Source of the DNA: Rhizobium phaseoli
GTDB taxonomy: Bacteria > Pseudomonadota > Alphaproteobacteria > Rhizobiales > Rhizobiaceae
Direction: 5' to 3'
Assembly: GCF_010668805.1 (NCBI RefSeq)
Contig: NZ_WUFT01000001.1
Coordinates: 558,001 to 622,000, forward strand
DNA: 64,000 nt
Shown in pieces: positions 18,493 to 28,145 of the stretch (its first letter is position 1; the number at the start of each line of letters is the position of its first letter). The translations under genes were made by a program, and so were the position numbers. The notes under the pieces are model-generated. The model made no database searches. It had not been told where the DNA came from and saw only the letters and a list, made by a program, of their open reading frames with translations.

Positions 18493-18585
18493 GGCGCATC
18501 GCGTCAAGCCGGATTCATGCGGCGCTTCAAGTCTTGATTTGGGCACGTCGTTTCCCAAAACCGCTGCGACGTTTTGGGAGGCATT
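18493..18585 (-). repeat. RIME-like mosaic element
   Basis: Read on the minus strand this is a full rhizobial mosaic: a CCCAAAAC/GTTTTGGG palindrome (within 18554-18579), then an ACGACGTGCCCAAATCAAG-type segment and a GAAGCGCCGCATGAATCC-type segment. It sits between cheT and fliF. Transcription of fliF must read through it or start after it. Confidence 0.65.
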
Positions 18586-18703
18586 CGTTCGGGCTTTTTT
18601 GCTCCCGCCCGCGCTTCACGAAACGCTCGCACAAGTTTCGCCGACTATTCGTCAGATGAGGCAATAAGCCTGCTTTGTCTTTGACGAATCGTGCGAGAAC
18701 AGA

Positions 18704-20395
18704 ATGAATCTGTTAAATCAATTAGTTCAGATCTTTAAGAACTTCAGTTCCCTTGGCCGAACACGCCTGATGATTCTCGGAGGCGTCGGTGCCGTCTCCA
18801 TCGCAATCGTCCTTGCGGCCGCTCTTTTCGTCAACAAGCCGGCACAGGAAACACTCTATGTCGGTCTGGATGCGCCGGATCTCAACCAGATCAGCATGGC
18901 GCTTGCCGAAGCCAACGTCAATTTCCAGGTCGGTACGGACGGCACCAGTATCAGCGTCCCCGCAGGGATGACGGGCAAGGCCCGGCTGTTGCTTGCCGAG
19001 CGCGGCCTGCCGAACAGCGCCAATGCCGGTTACGAACTCTTCGACAATGTCGGCTCCCTCGGCCTGACCTCCTTCATGCAGGAGGTGACGCGGGTTCGAG
19101 CGCTGGAAGGCGAAATCGCTCGCACCATCCAATCGATCTCGGGCATAACAGCCGCGCGCGTGCATATCGTCATGCCGGAGGTTGGAAACTTCCGAAAGGC
19201 GGAGCAGAAGCCGACCGCCTCCGTCATGATTCGCGCCAGCGCCACCACCGGGCGCAGTGCAGCGACCTCGATCCGCCACCTCGTCGCCTCGGCCGTGCCG
19301 GGGCTTGACGTCGATGACGTGACGATCCTCGATTCCGCCGGCCAGTTGCTCGCTTCCGGCGACGACGCGAGCAACAGCTCGCTGAACCGCTCGCTCAGCA
19401 TCGTCCAAAACGTCCAGCAGGAAGTCGAATCCAACATCGACAAGGCGCTGGCGCCCTTCCTCGGCATGGACAACTTCCGTTCCAGCGTGACCGCCGATCT
19501 CAACACGGACGCCCAGCAGATCCAGGAAACGACCTACGATCCCGAATCCAAGGTCGAACGCTCTGTCCGCTCGACCAAGGAAGCCCAGCAGTCGCAGCAG
19601 AAGCAGTCGGACAGTGCGACGACGGTCGAGCAGAACATTCCGCAGGCGGCTCCCGAGGCCGGCGGTTCCGCCGGACCTGAATCGCAGGACAAGTCCGACA
19701 AGCGCGAAGAGCAGACCAATTACGAAATCAACAGCAGGACGACGGCGACGACCCGCAACAGCTACAAGGTCGAGAAGCTCTCGATCGCCGTGGTGGTCAA
19801 TAAGGGCCGCATCGCCAAGATGGTCGGCGAGCCCGCCGACCAGGCCAAGATCGATGCCTACGTTGCCGAAATGCAGAAGATCGTCGCTTCGGCCGCCGGC
19901 ATCGACGCCAAGCGCGGCGACGCCGTCACCGTCACGGCGATGGACTTCCTCGAGAACCAGCTGCTCGAAGACGCCACCGGTGGTGTCCGCGTCATGGATA
20001 TACTGAGCCGCAATCTCGCCGGCATCATCAACTCTCTCGCCTTCGTCGCGGTCGCCTTCGTGGTGGTCTGGATGGGCCTGCGGCCCCTGGTGCGCAGCGT
20101 CAGCGGCAATGGCAGCTCGCCGGTCCTCGGCGACGCCACGCCGGAGGCGGCGGGCCTCGAGCTTCCGGACTTCGCGCCTTCCGCAGGCGCGCCCGGAGGA
20201 GCTCTTATGGACGGCTTCGGCTCCGACTTCGGCTTCGACAGCACCGAGGATCTGCTCAGCCTCGGCGACGACGACGGAAATTTCAATCGCCGCGTCAAGG
20301 AAGGCCCGGAGCGCAAGCTCTCCCGCATGGTCGAGATCAACGAGGAACGCGCCGCGAAAATCCTCCGGAAATGGGCGATCGACGAGGCAGCATAA
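18704..20395 (+). CDS. fliF: Flagellar MS-ring protein FliF
   Basis: A 563-residue protein that forms the MS ring in the inner membrane, the base on which the flagellum is built. The first helix is at 24-43 (LILGGVGAVSIAIVLAAALF). The ring-building motifs follow (SLGLTSFMQEVTRVRALEGEIARTI is the family hallmark), then a disordered Gln/Ser-rich region near 280-330, and a second helix near 447-465. The C-terminal LSRMVEINEERAAKILRKW binds FliG. It ends the che operon: a strong terminator follows directly. Its place in a chemotaxis operon is normal for Rhizobiaceae. Confidence 0.97.
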   Translation: MNLLNQLVQIFKNFSSLGRTRLMILGGVGAVSIAIVLAAALFVNKPAQETLYVGLDAPDLNQISMALAEANVNFQVGTDGTSISVPAGMTGKARLLLAERGLPNSANAGYELFDNVGSLGLTSFMQEVTRVRALEGEIARTIQSISGITAARVHIVMPEVGNFRKAEQKPTASVMIRASATTGRSAATSIRHLVASAVPGLDVDDVTILDSAGQLLASGDDASNSSLNRSLSIVQNVQQEVESNIDKALAPFLGMDNFRSSVTADLNTDAQQIQETTYDPESKVERSVRSTKEAQQSQQKQSDSATTVEQNIPQAAPEAGGSAGPESQDKSDKREEQTNYEINSRTTATTRNSYKVEKLSIAVVVNKGRIAKMVGEPADQAKIDAYVAEMQKIVASAAGIDAKRGDAVTVTAMDFLENQLLEDATGGVRVMDILSRNLAGIINSLAFVAVAFVVVWMGLRPLVRSVSGNGSSPVLGDATPEAAGLELPDFAPSAGAPGGALMDGFGSDFGFDSTEDLLSLGDDDGNFNRRVKEGPERKLSRMVEINEERAAKILRKWAIDEAA

Positions 20396-20396
20396 G

Positions 20397-20424
20397 AAAA
20401 AAGGCCGGGCAACCGGCCTTTTTC
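20397..20424 (+). terminator. Rho-independent terminator of the che-fliF operon
   Basis: AAGGCCGG, a GCAA loop and CCGGCCTT, followed by TTT, begin right after the fliF stop. The A-run before and T-run after could also let it work on the minus strand. Confidence 0.85.
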
Positions 20425-20869
20425 ACGTCGGTACCATGGTTGATTTCCTGTAACGGGATCGTTGTCAGATCCCGCAAACAAATGACGAACCGCTCTGGAA
20501 GCCGTGACGGTAATGTCGGGCATTCGGCATGAAAACAGGAACAGATCCGACCGAACCAGAGGATGATGCCGAAATGTGTCGCTGTCGAGAAATTTAATAA
20601 GGCGAACTCGCGTAAAACGCGAATGAAGTTGCGATACCCCCAGAATCACCTTAGCCTCCCCTATATCTTGAGGGGTGGAATTGATCATCGAATCAGGGCA
20701 TGGGCGACAGCGAAAGTAAATCCCTAGAAGTCGGAGATGGTGATTTGCATCGGCTGGCTTACCCTTGGGTGATTCGAAATGGGATTCGAACGGAACTTGA
20801 ATTGAATCCCTTACAGAAAAATCGCTGTTGCACCGAGTTCGATCGTTTCTCAGCCGCAGGACATTGCCA
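20425..20869 (+). other. visN upstream region
   Basis: This 445-base gap holds no gene I can support. It is A/T-richer than the neighbouring genes, and the promoter of visN must lie here. The CGCAAG-type box found before other flagellar units is absent, which fits visN being above them in the hierarchy. A small inverted repeat (ACTCGCGTAAAACGCGA, near 20607) is visible and may be an operator. Confidence 0.5.
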
Positions 20870-21616
20870 ATGGATATGAACGTAATTCAGGCGAGCAAAG
20901 GCGAGAGGCAGATGGCGAATTTCGCAAGCGCGGTGGTGCCGGATCTGTTGCCGCGCGATCAACTCCTCCAGCGCCTGCACGGCGTTGCCAACACTGGCAG
21001 GTTGCAGTCCGGTCTGCGGGCGCTGACGGAGTATGTGGGGGCTTCCCACTACCTCCTGGCGCGCTGTGATCTCCTCCAGGAAAGCGGTCTCGATTTCATT
21101 GTTTCATCGGATTGGCCCTTTGACCTGGTCAGGGATATCGCCAATGATCTGGTTCGCGGCTATGCCCGTTCGACGGAGCTGGAAAAATGCATGCAGGTCT
21201 TCCAGCCGAATTTTGCTCTTATGCCTGATACTGCCGACGTGCCCGACGGCGCCAGCCGTCAATATTGTTCTCTCACCTTCAATGTCGGCCGGTCGCGGCT
21301 TGCCCTGATGTTCCTGTTCGGCGAGGGGTTCATCCTGTCGCCGGAGCGCCTGCGAGATGTCGGCCTGCTTGCAGGTTATGTCGCGAGTTTCCTCCGCTGC
21401 GGTGGTACGAGGGTCGACCGCGATTTCGAATTGACGGACCGCGAGCTGGAATGCCTCTTCTGGATCGCCGAGGGCAAGACCAGCGACGAGATCGCCATGA
21501 TCCTCGGAATCTCCCGCAATACCATCAACAACTACATCACCAGCGTGATGCGCAAGACGGCGACCAAGACCCGGTCCGAGGCGATTGCCTTCGCCGTCCG
21601 CAATAATCTCGTATAG
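20870..21616 (+). CDS. visN: LuxR-type master regulator of motility VisN
   Basis: A 248-residue regulator. An N-terminal ligand-binding-like domain (about 20-175) precedes a LuxR-type helix-turn-helix (LTDRELECLFWIAEGKTSDE, then ISRNTINNYITSVMRKT). The ATG at 20870 (MDMNVIQ) is preferred over an in-frame ATG at 20828. VisN and VisR act together as a heteromer at the top of the rhizobial flagellar cascade and activate rem. It is followed 8 nt later by visR. The identification rests on the tandem pair, the domain order and the place between fliF and flhB. Confidence 0.92.
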   Translation: MDMNVIQASKGERQMANFASAVVPDLLPRDQLLQRLHGVANTGRLQSGLRALTEYVGASHYLLARCDLLQESGLDFIVSSDWPFDLVRDIANDLVRGYARSTELEKCMQVFQPNFALMPDTADVPDGASRQYCSLTFNVGRSRLALMFLFGEGFILSPERLRDVGLLAGYVASFLRCGGTRVDRDFELTDRELECLFWIAEGKTSDEIAMILGISRNTINNYITSVMRKTATKTRSEAIAFAVRNNLV

Positions 21617-21624
21617 GGGGATCC

Positions 21625-22371
21625 ATGGGGCATTCATCAGCCAGGACGATGAGCAGCGCCGAGCAGCTGCGCATGGTGCGTGTGAACAGGATTTCCAGCC
21701 GGTCCGATCTTTTCCCGCGGCTGATTGCGATGCAGAAGCTTGCCGATGCTCAAGGGTTCGCGATCTTCCGCGTCAGCGGTTCGGGTCTTCCGGCAAAGCA
21801 GCGCCTCGTCTGCGAACTCGAGAACTGGGGATCTTCCAATGCCGGCTTCGGCAAGGCCTTCACGGATGCCTATGGCGATATCCTTCTCGACCATATCGAG
21901 AAGTCTTTGTTGCCGCTCTCATGGGCCGGCGGTTACGACCGTGCGGCACCTAGTCCTGCGGACTTCGCCCCGTTCATGACGCGGCTGCAGGACGGTATTT
22001 TGCCTTTTTCCGGCCTTGCCTTTCCAGTGCGGCTCGGCACCGTCGGCAACGGGTTCATCCTTTTCACCGGCGATGAGATTGATCCCTCGAGCGATACGAT
22101 CGTCGAGCTGCACGGTCGCTGCTGCCACATTATGATGGATCTGCTCTCGCTCGACGAACGCCGCACGGCCACCGCCGAGGCGCTCAGCGAACGCGAGATC
22201 GCCTGTCTCCAACTCGCCGGCGACGGCCGCATCAGCGAAGAGATCGCCGACAAGCTCGGCCTGTCCGTGCACACCGTGAACGCCTATCTCGGCTCGGCGA
22301 CCATCAAACTCGATTCCGTCAATCGCATCCAAGCGATCGCCAAGGCGATCCGGCTCGGCTACATCAGCTGA
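21625..22371 (+). CDS. visR: LuxR-type master regulator of motility VisR
   Basis: A 248-residue partner of VisN with the same layout: ligand-binding-like domain, then helix-turn-helix (LSEREIACLQLAGDGRISEE, then LSVHTVNAYLGSATIKLDSVNR). It begins 8 nt after visN behind GGGGGATCC, so the two are co-transcribed. Its C-terminal helix resembles that of the LuxR-type protein at 690-1400 (AARKLDAVNRVHMVAIALR there, IKLDSVNRIQAIAKAIRLG here), pointing to a common origin. It converges with the gene at 22543-22986. Confidence 0.92.
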   Translation: MGHSSARTMSSAEQLRMVRVNRISSRSDLFPRLIAMQKLADAQGFAIFRVSGSGLPAKQRLVCELENWGSSNAGFGKAFTDAYGDILLDHIEKSLLPLSWAGGYDRAAPSPADFAPFMTRLQDGILPFSGLAFPVRLGTVGNGFILFTGDEIDPSSDTIVELHGRCCHIMMDLLSLDERRTATAEALSEREIACLQLAGDGRISEEIADKLGLSVHTVNAYLGSATIKLDSVNRIQAIAKAIRLGYIS

Positions 22372-22412
22372 GGCCCAGCGGGCCGGGGCTCTTTCATTTT
22401 AAGATTGCGTTT

Positions 22413-22500
22413 GATGCGTGTCGCCCGGAACTGTGCAGTGGTTCCGGGTCAACGACCCGCCTCGTTGCATGAATCAAGTTCGATGCGACGCGCCTGAGTG
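22413..22500. repeat. RIME-like element, diverged
   Basis: GATGCGTGTCGCCCGGAACT, then a GTGCAGTGGTTCCGGGT arm, then TTCGATGCGACGCGCC: the layout of the mosaic element at 28880-28970, with the CCCAAAA core changed to CCCGGAAC and the partner arm changed to match, so the stem is kept. It fills the gap between two convergent genes. Confidence 0.6.
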
Positions 22501-22542
22501 CGCTGTCGAAGGACGGATGAAGCGCGGTTGTCCTGAGAGATG

Positions 22543-22986
22543 TCAGCCCGCCAGGGCCTGGGGCGATTGATTGACGTTGTAGCGCGATTCCCGAAGGCTC
22601 TTTTCGAGGAAGCGGGTGTTTTCATCGGGATCGGCCGAGGGATCCTGGAACGCGATATGGTTGATCTCGATGCCGGCGTGATCTTCGGCAAGCGTCAGCT
22701 GCGCATAGACGGTGACGCCGCGCGGCTTGATTTCCAGATCGAGGACGACTTCGGGCTTGCCGCCCCATTCCAGCGTATAATTGCCGCCCAGGCCGAAATT
22801 CACCGTGCCCGGATGAAAGAAAAGCTCTGCCGCCGAAGCGACGAGATCGGAAAGGTTGCCGTAATACTCGAAGCGCAGCAGTGAAATAAGGTCAGAAGCA
22901 TCCAGAAGGCGCAGTTCCGTGGCGACCGGGCTGATCGCAACTGCGAGGATTTTTTCACGCTGGGTAGAGTGGGGGCATTTTTTCAT
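22543..22986 (-). CDS. Conserved hypothetical protein downstream of flhB
   Basis: A 147-residue soluble protein with no membrane helix or signal peptide. The start at 22986 (MKKCPHSTQREK) is 5 nt from the flhB stop, so it is the last gene of the flhB transcript. Residues 14-110 look like an alpha/beta domain (ISPVATELRLLDASDLISLL, VTVYAQLTLAEDHAGIEIN). The C-terminal part carries DPSADPDENTRFLEKSL. I do not recognise the family. Tight linkage to flhB suggests a flagellar or motility-related role, but this is context only. Confidence 0.7.
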   Translation of the reverse strand: MKKCPHSTQREKILAVAISPVATELRLLDASDLISLLRFEYYGNLSDLVASAAELFFHPGTVNFGLGGNYTLEWGGKPEVVLDLEIKPRGVTVYAQLTLAEDHAGIEINHIAFQDPSADPDENTRFLEKSLRESRYNVNQSPQALAG

Positions 22987-22991
22987 TCGGC

Positions 22992-24071
22992 TTATCTTAC
23001 CCGTTTGTTCTTGGCATCGGCGGCGTAGACCCGGTGGATCAGCTCCGCAACGGCCTTATAGAAGACTGACGGTATGACACTATCGATCGAGACTTGCGCA
23101 AACATGGAGCGTGCAAGCGGCGGATCCTCGAACACCGGGATGCCGTTTTTTTCGGCAATCTCCCTGATCTTGAGCGCAATAAGGTCCTGGCCCTTGGCCA
23201 GCACCACCGGCGCATCGTTTTCTTCGCGGGCATAGCGTAGCGCCACCGCATAGTGCGTCGGGTTGGCGATGACGAGCGTCGCCCGGTCCACATTGGCGAT
23301 CATGCGCCGGCGCGCGCGGTCGCGCATCAGCGAGCGCTGCCGGCCCTTGACGAAGGGGTCGCCCTGCGCCTGCTTGTTTTCTTCCTTGATTTCGTGCCGC
23401 GTCATCTTCAGCTCGGTGAACCAGTGATGGCGCGTCCAGAAGACATCGGCGATCGCCACGATCGCGGTGGCGATCAGCACGACGATGATGATCTTGCGCA
23501 TCGCCGTCGAGATCCGCACCAGAATCGTCTGCGGGTCCGAGAACATCGCGTCGATCGAGCTGAAATATTCGCTTCTGAGCACAAAAAACAGGATCACCCC
23601 GACGACGACGACCTTGAACAGCGATTTTCCGAACTCGACGAGGCCCGGCAGGCTGAAGAGCCGTTCCCAGCCTTTGGCGGGAGAGATGCGCGAGGCCTGC
23701 GGCCGGATGCGTTCGAGGACCGGCGTCGGCAGGTTCTGAAAGACGGAGGAGGCGATGCCGAACACCATGAACAGGATAAAGGCCGGCGCCAGCAGCGCCG
23801 CGGTGGCCCAGCCGAGCTTGACGAACAGCGAGAGGACGTCGGGACCCGTCTCGATCTTCCACTGGTCGGGTTGCTCGAAGATGTCGCGCAGGGTTTCGGT
23901 CATGCGCCCGACGCCGTCGGGGAGGAAGAACACAAGATAGATATAGGTGGCAAGGATGGTCGCAAAGATCGACAGCTCGCGCGAAGACGGCAAGTTGCCT
24001 TTCTCAGCCGCGTCGCTTTGCTTTTTTGCGGTCGGGGCTTCTGTTTTGCTGTCCTTGTCATCGTCTGCCAA
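22992..24071 (-). CDS. flhB: Flagellar export switch protein FlhB
   Basis: A 359-residue export-gate protein that switches secretion from hook to filament subunits. The preferred start is TTG at 24071 ([17 protein letters not shown]), because GGAGGG lies 7 nt before it; the in-frame TTG at 24089 would place that ribosome site inside the gene. Four hydrophobic segments precede the cytoplasmic domain, which has the self-cleavage motif NPTH at 270-273 ([17 protein letters not shown]). The charged N-terminal stretch [17 protein letters not shown] is typical. It is separated from fliG upstream by about 276 bases holding a RIME-like repeat. Confidence 0.95.
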   Translation of the reverse strand: MADDDKDSKTEAPTAKKQSDAAEKGNLPSSRELSIFATILATYIYLVFFLPDGVGRMTETLRDIFEQPDQWKIETGPDVLSLFVKLGWATAALLAPAFILFMVFGIASSVFQNLPTPVLERIRPQASRISPAKGWERLFSLPGLVEFGKSLFKVVVVGVILFFVLRSEYFSSIDAMFSDPQTILVRISTAMRKIIIVVLIATAIVAIADVFWTRHHWFTELKMTRHEIKEENKQAQGDPFVKGRQRSLMRDRARRRMIANVDRATLVIANPTHYAVALRYAREENDAPVVLAKGQDLIALKIREIAEKNGIPVFEDPPLARSMFAQVSIDSVIPSVFYKAVAELIHRVYAADAKNKRVR

Positions 24072-24108
24072 GTCGCGGCCCTCCGTCAAAGAAATGGGCA
24101 GCAGCTAC

Positions 24109-24219
24109 TGCATGTCGCCCAAAAGTGTGCAGCGGTTCTGGAATGACGACATGCATCAAAACAAAGAGCTAAAGCGCGCCGCGGAAAGCGGGTTCCCTGC
24201 GACGCGCCTTAGAGCGCGG
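24109..24219. repeat. RIME-like mosaic element
   Basis: TGCATGTCGCCCAAAAGTGT, GCAGCGGTTCTGG and GACGACATGCATCAAAAC follow one another, then AAAGCGCGCC and CTTAGAGCGC. This is the same element as 28880-28970 with a damaged right arm, followed by the long-form tail. It lies between fliG and flhB. A third fragment of the family (TGCATGTCGCCCGGAAGCGGG) begins near 24307. Confidence 0.7.
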
Positions 24220-24347
24220 CCTATCGTTGGAAGGGTAGTCGCCTGTGGCATGACGATCAACAGCCGCCTTGCGGGCGGCTGGATTTGTCAACAGTCTGGC
24301 AGTGCCATGCATGTCGCCCGGAAGCGGGCAGCCGGAATCCGCCCGCG

Positions 24348-25388
24348 TTAGGCGGCTGCCGAAGCGTCGCCTTCCTTCTCCTTGAGCTCGATCTGGCCTG
24401 AGTTGGCCAGGCGAATCGCTTCCTGCGCCACGGCGCGGCGGGCAATGGCAATCTCGCGCGGATTGACGCCGCCCATGCCGCTCTGCAGATCCGATTCGAT
24501 CATGCGGCGCTGGCGCGGGCTGATGGCGGAGAGAACCGATTCGCGGATCTCTGGCGGCGAACCGCGCAACGCGACGGTGAGCACATCCGTCGAGATGTCG
24601 TTGAGCAGCAAGACGCGGCTGCGCTGCGGCATGTACATGAGGTCCTCGAACAGGAAGATCTTCGGGCGGACCTTGTTGACGGATTCGCGGCTGATCGATT
24701 CCAGCGAGGTGAGCAGCGTGTCGACCTGCGGCTTGTCGAGTTCGTTCATGAGATCGGCGACCTTCGTCGAGCCGGCGGCATTGCGCTCTGCCTCGACCTC
24801 GGCAAGCAGCGTCATGACCTGGTTCTCGATGATCTGCGCAGCCTTCGGGCTGACGGTCTTCATGTTGACCGTTCGGTTCATGATGTCGGCGCGGCGGTTG
24901 TCAGGGAGCTGCAGCAGCACCTTGGCGCCAAAGTTGGAAGGCATCATCGAAAGAATATAGGCGACGGTCTGCGGATGTTCGCGCAACAGGAACTGGGCGA
25001 CAAACGTCGGCTCTGCCTCGCTGAGACGATCCCAGATCGAGGTTTCGTAGGCCTGGAATGCCGTGCGGCGGCCGAGCAGGCTGTCGACCTCGTCGGGCGT
25101 CAGGCCTTCTTCCAGAATGGCCTCGATCGCCTTGGCATTGTCCATCAGTCCGGCGCCCTCGGTGAAGAGGTCTTCGAATTCGCCGACGAGCATCAAAAGT
25201 TCATCCGGCGGGATGGCGCGCAGCGACTGCGCGGATGAGATAATGGTCTGCAGTTCGGCCTGGGTGAAATATTTCAACAGCCGGCCGGCGACTCCCTTTC
25301 CCATGGCGAGAAGAACAGCCGCCGCCTTTTCAGCCTGGGTCAACGGTTTCCCGGCTAGCGCGCCGCCGAAATCGTCAAAGTCCATCAT
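24348..25388 (-). CDS. fliG: Flagellar motor switch protein FliG
   Basis: A 346-residue protein of the C-ring rotor that meets the stators. The N-terminal domain (about 15-110, LTQAEKAAAVLLAMGKGVA) binds FliF, the middle domain carries EHPQTVAYILS (the EHPQ motif) near 155, and the C-terminal domain holds the charged helix RSRVLLLNDISTDVLTVAL near 260-280 that contacts MotA. The length is normal. It follows fliN by 28 nt in the motA-fliM-fliN-fliG minus-strand operon. Confidence 0.97.
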   Translation of the reverse strand: MMDFDDFGGALAGKPLTQAEKAAAVLLAMGKGVAGRLLKYFTQAELQTIISSAQSLRAIPPDELLMLVGEFEDLFTEGAGLMDNAKAIEAILEEGLTPDEVDSLLGRRTAFQAYETSIWDRLSEAEPTFVAQFLLREHPQTVAYILSMMPSNFGAKVLLQLPDNRRADIMNRTVNMKTVSPKAAQIIENQVMTLLAEVEAERNAAGSTKVADLMNELDKPQVDTLLTSLESISRESVNKVRPKIFLFEDLMYMPQRSRVLLLNDISTDVLTVALRGSPPEIRESVLSAISPRQRRMIESDLQSGMGGVNPREIAIARRAVAQEAIRLANSGQIELKEKEGDASAAA

Positions 25389-25416
25389 GGTCTAACCTCT
25401 CCGTCCCACACAGGGA

Positions 25417-26004
25417 TCAGGCTTTTTTCGTACTCAAAACTTCTATCAGTTTCACACCGAATCGCGTGTCGTCGTTATCAAGCACCGTAATCTCGCCGCG
25501 TGCAATCCTGCGGCCATTCACCATGATCTCGACCGGTTCGCCGATCTTCTTATCGAGGGCGATCGTCGCCCCTTCATTGAGGTTCATCAGGCCGGAGACC
25601 TGCATGCGGCTGGTGCCGAGCATGATCTGGACATCGATCGGGATGTCCATGATCAGGTCGAAGTTCGAATTCAGCGCGCTGCCGAGCGGAGCCGGCGACG
25701 CGTCGAAGGAGGAGCTGCCGCCGAAATCCATGCCGGCCGCCGGGCTGGCATTGCCGGCGCCGAAATCGCCGCCGAAATCGTCGCCGCCGAACGGGGTTTC
25801 CGACATCTCGCCGCCGAAGGCCGCCAGGTCGGTTCCTGCTGCGAAGGCGTCGTTCTGCAGGTCGTCGCCAAACTGCGGCAGGTCGCCATCGGCATCCTGC
25901 TTCAGCACGCCGCGCAGATCGTCGATCGCCTGGTCGAGATCCGCTTCGCTGCCCGGAAGATCCAGGGAGAGGTCGCTGTTCTGCTGTGTTTTCTTCGTAG
26001 CCAT
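25417..26004 (-). CDS. fliN: Flagellar motor switch protein FliN (extended N-terminus)
   Basis: A 195-residue C-ring protein. The last 85 residues are the SpoA domain ([20 protein letters not shown], then [24 protein letters not shown]). The first 110 are Gly/Asp/Ala-rich and look disordered ([16 protein letters not shown]), longer than in enteric FliN. FliN completes the base of the switch with FliM and is also a docking site for export ATPase complexes. It lies between fliM and fliG on one transcript. Confidence 0.94.
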   Translation of the reverse strand: MATKKTQQNSDLSLDLPGSEADLDQAIDDLRGVLKQDADGDLPQFGDDLQNDAFAAGTDLAAFGGEMSETPFGGDDFGGDFGAGNASPAAGMDFGGSSSFDASPAPLGSALNSNFDLIMDIPIDVQIMLGTSRMQVSGLMNLNEGATIALDKKIGEPVEIMVNGRRIARGEITVLDNDDTRFGVKLIEVLSTKKA

Positions 26005-26069
26005 GAAATCACTATTCCAGTTGAAACTTGCCTCAAACTGCCTTTGCAGCCCGAAAGCCAGAGAACCGA

Positions 26070-27020
26070 TTAATTCATTAAATGACGGATGAGTTCGTCA
26101 TCCGAGTTCATCGTATCCTTGACGCGGACCATGTAGTTTTCGCCTGAACGCCCGAACTCGCACACATACAATTCCTTGCTGTTGGCGCTGACCTCGACGC
26201 GCACGTCGCCGCTGTCGCGGAACGGAATGACGTCGCCGACCATCAGCTTCGATATCGTGCGCAGCGTCAGGTCCTGCAGCCTGATCTTGGCCTCGAGCGT
26301 GACCTGCGAGCGGCGGACCTGGTCGCCCAGCTGTTCGGTCCACTCCGCCGACTTGCCGGTCGCCTGGCGCTTCGGCTTCGGCGGCGTCACCTTGGTTTTG
26401 AGCAGCGCCGTCTGCGGAACCATCAACGAAAATTCCGAAACGATGCCGGCCAGCGTGATCGACATATTGATGGCGGCGGCGAATTCGTCCGGGCGGTCTT
26501 CCGGCGGCCGGACGCGCATCTCAAGGGCGTGCGGGGCCGTAAGGCTCGGTTCGAAACCGCCGGGCGCGTTGACGGCCGAGCGCAGCACCTTGGCGATCTT
26601 GTCGAAAACCATCACCGCAAGGTCGATTTCGATGATCGAGAGCAGCCGGTCGGCCGGCTCCTCAATCGTATCGGCGGTGGCGCCGAGCAGGTGCTCCATC
26701 AGCGTGATGACGAAACCGTTGCCGCAGGCAAGCGTGATGTTCTGCGACCAGTTGCGCAGTGTCACGTCGACGAGCGTGACGTTCGAGTTCAAGTCGTCGA
26801 TCAGGTGGTTCTTATAGCCGATCTCGCAGCCGAGATAGTTGACCGTCACGTCGAGGCCGGTCTCGCTCTTGATGACGTCGGGAAAGAATTCGCTGTAGAC
26901 TTCCCCGAAGGAACTGCAGATCTTGGCGACCCTGCCTCTGTCGCCAAGCCCGCCTGTCAGCTTGGCGAGAAGGGCAGGATCCATTGCCGGTTTGTCTTGC
27001 GAAGCATTGCTCATAGTCAT
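26070..27020 (-). CDS. fliM: Flagellar motor switch protein FliM
   Basis: A 316-residue switch protein. A middle CheC-like domain and a C-terminal SpoA domain ([23 protein letters not shown]) are visible. The short N-terminal region lacks an obvious copy of the enteric LSQDEID CheY-binding motif, as is common in rhizobia; the start here is [20 protein letters not shown]. Its ATG directly follows the motA stop (TAAATG). CheY2-phosphate should act here to change rotation speed. Confidence 0.92.
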   Translation of the reverse strand: MTMSNASQDKPAMDPALLAKLTGGLGDRGRVAKICSSFGEVYSEFFPDVIKSETGLDVTVNYLGCEIGYKNHLIDDLNSNVTLVDVTLRNWSQNITLACGNGFVITLMEHLLGATADTIEEPADRLLSIIEIDLAVMVFDKIAKVLRSAVNAPGGFEPSLTAPHALEMRVRPPEDRPDEFAAAINMSITLAGIVSEFSLMVPQTALLKTKVTPPKPKRQATGKSAEWTEQLGDQVRRSQVTLEAKIRLQDLTLRTISKLMVGDVIPFRDSGDVRVEVSANSKELYVCEFGRSGENYMVRVKDTMNSDDELIRHLMN

Positions 27021-27893
27021 TTAAGCCGCCTTGTTTTCGCCGCCTGGGTTCATCATTTCCTGTTCGACCGCGTCGATGGACGGACGCTCGTAAGCCGAAA
27101 TCGTCTTGCGGCCGTATTCGAGAGCGACCTGCGGCACCGAGCCGTTCATGTAGGCAAGCAGCGTCTGCTTGACGATGACGTAGAGGCGGTGCTGCTTGTT
27201 GCGCACGACTTTGATCTGGGAGACCAGCGGCGAGCAAACGCAGTAGGACAAGAGGATGCCGAGGAAGGTGCCGACGAGCGCCGAGCCGATCAGGTGGCCG
27301 AGCACCTCAGGTGAATCGTTGATGTGGGCCATCGCCTTGATGACGCCGAGAACCGCGGCGACGATACCGATCGCCGGGAAGGAATCGCCCATGATCTGGA
27401 TCGCGTGGTAAGGCTTCATCTTGTCGTGCATGATGGTGTTGAGTTCTTCGTCCATCAGCGCCTCGATTTCGTGGCTGCGGGCATTGCCGATGATGATCAG
27501 GCGCACGTAGTCGCAGATGAACGCCGTCAGTTCCTTGTTCTTCAGCACCGTCGGAGCCGACTGGAAGATCGTCGATTCGGCCGGATTGTCGATATGGGCT
27601 TCGATTTCGTTTCGCGACTTGGTGCGCAGGTCGCGCATCAGCGAATAGAGCACGCCGAGCGTGTCGAGATAATTGCGTTCCTTCGGCACGGCGTGCTTGA
27701 AGGCTTCGCCGAGCGCCTTGCCGGAATCCTTCACCACCTTCATTGGGTTCGCCATGATGAAGCTGCCGAGACCGGCGCCGCCGATGATGACGAATTCGAA
27801 GGGCTGGAACAGGGAGTCGACGTGGCCGCCCATCGCCATGAAGCTGCCGATGATAGAGCCGCAAACAACTACAAATCCAATAATAATGTTCAT
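27021..27893 (-). CDS. motA: Flagellar stator protein MotA
   Basis: A 290-residue inner-membrane stator subunit. The start at 27893 ([18 protein letters not shown]) gives the first helix at the N-terminus; the frame runs 37 codons further upstream without a good start. The four helices, the cytoplasmic loop with basic and acidic residues that touches FliG ([15 protein letters not shown]), and the proton-channel helices ([17 protein letters not shown]) are clear. MotB is encoded far away (44944), the usual rhizobial split. The gene starts the motA-fliM-fliN-fliG run, with a CGCAAG-type promoter box on its own strand. Confidence 0.96.
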   Translation of the reverse strand: MNIIIGFVVVCGSIIGSFMAMGGHVDSLFQPFEFVIIGGAGLGSFIMANPMKVVKDSGKALGEAFKHAVPKERNYLDTLGVLYSLMRDLRTKSRNEIEAHIDNPAESTIFQSAPTVLKNKELTAFICDYVRLIIIGNARSHEIEALMDEELNTIMHDKMKPYHAIQIMGDSFPAIGIVAAVLGVIKAMAHINDSPEVLGHLIGSALVGTFLGILLSYCVCSPLVSQIKVVRNKQHRLYVIVKQTLLAYMNGSVPQVALEYGRKTISAYERPSIDAVEQEMMNPGGENKAA

Positions 27894-27929
27894 CGTCAGC
27901 CCAATCTGAACGTTACTTTTCTTTGAGAC

Positions 27930-27950
27930 GGATAGGGTTTCTGCCTTGCG
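27930..27950 (-). promoter_or_regulatory. Candidate promoter of motA-fliM-fliN-fliG (CGCAAG box)
   Basis: Reading the minus strand: CTCACGCAAG, nine bases, then CTATCC. CGCAAG occupies 27950-27945. It is one of two back-to-back copies in the motA/flgF intergenic region, each facing its own gene, which argues against chance. Confidence 0.5.
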
Positions 27951-27999
27951 TGAGGCTGATGAAAGCCCGCCGGCAAGGCATTTTCGCGTGCCAGCTTCG

Positions 28000-28024
28000 C
28001 GCAAGCATATGCCGTCAGGCTAAA
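28000..28024 (+). promoter_or_regulatory. Candidate promoter of flgF (CGCAAG box)
   Basis: CTTCGCGCAAG ends at 28005, followed by nine bases and TCAGGCTAAA. The 11-base upstream core is identical to that before flhA. It lies 141 nt before flgF. Confidence 0.45.
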
Positions 28025-28145
28025 GGAGACGAATGGGTGTCCGCACCCGTTTCTGAGATGCCGCCTCAGCGAAATCCCGGCCGAACCACAAAGACGACGC
28101 CAGGCTTTTCGTTCCGTTCATCGCCAATGCTTGGAGCTTACCGAC

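Noticed and set aside
22373-22386. GGCCC-AGCG-GGCC hairpin after visR as a terminator
   Set aside because: The stem is short and the T-run is separated from it; it is too weak to list as a feature.
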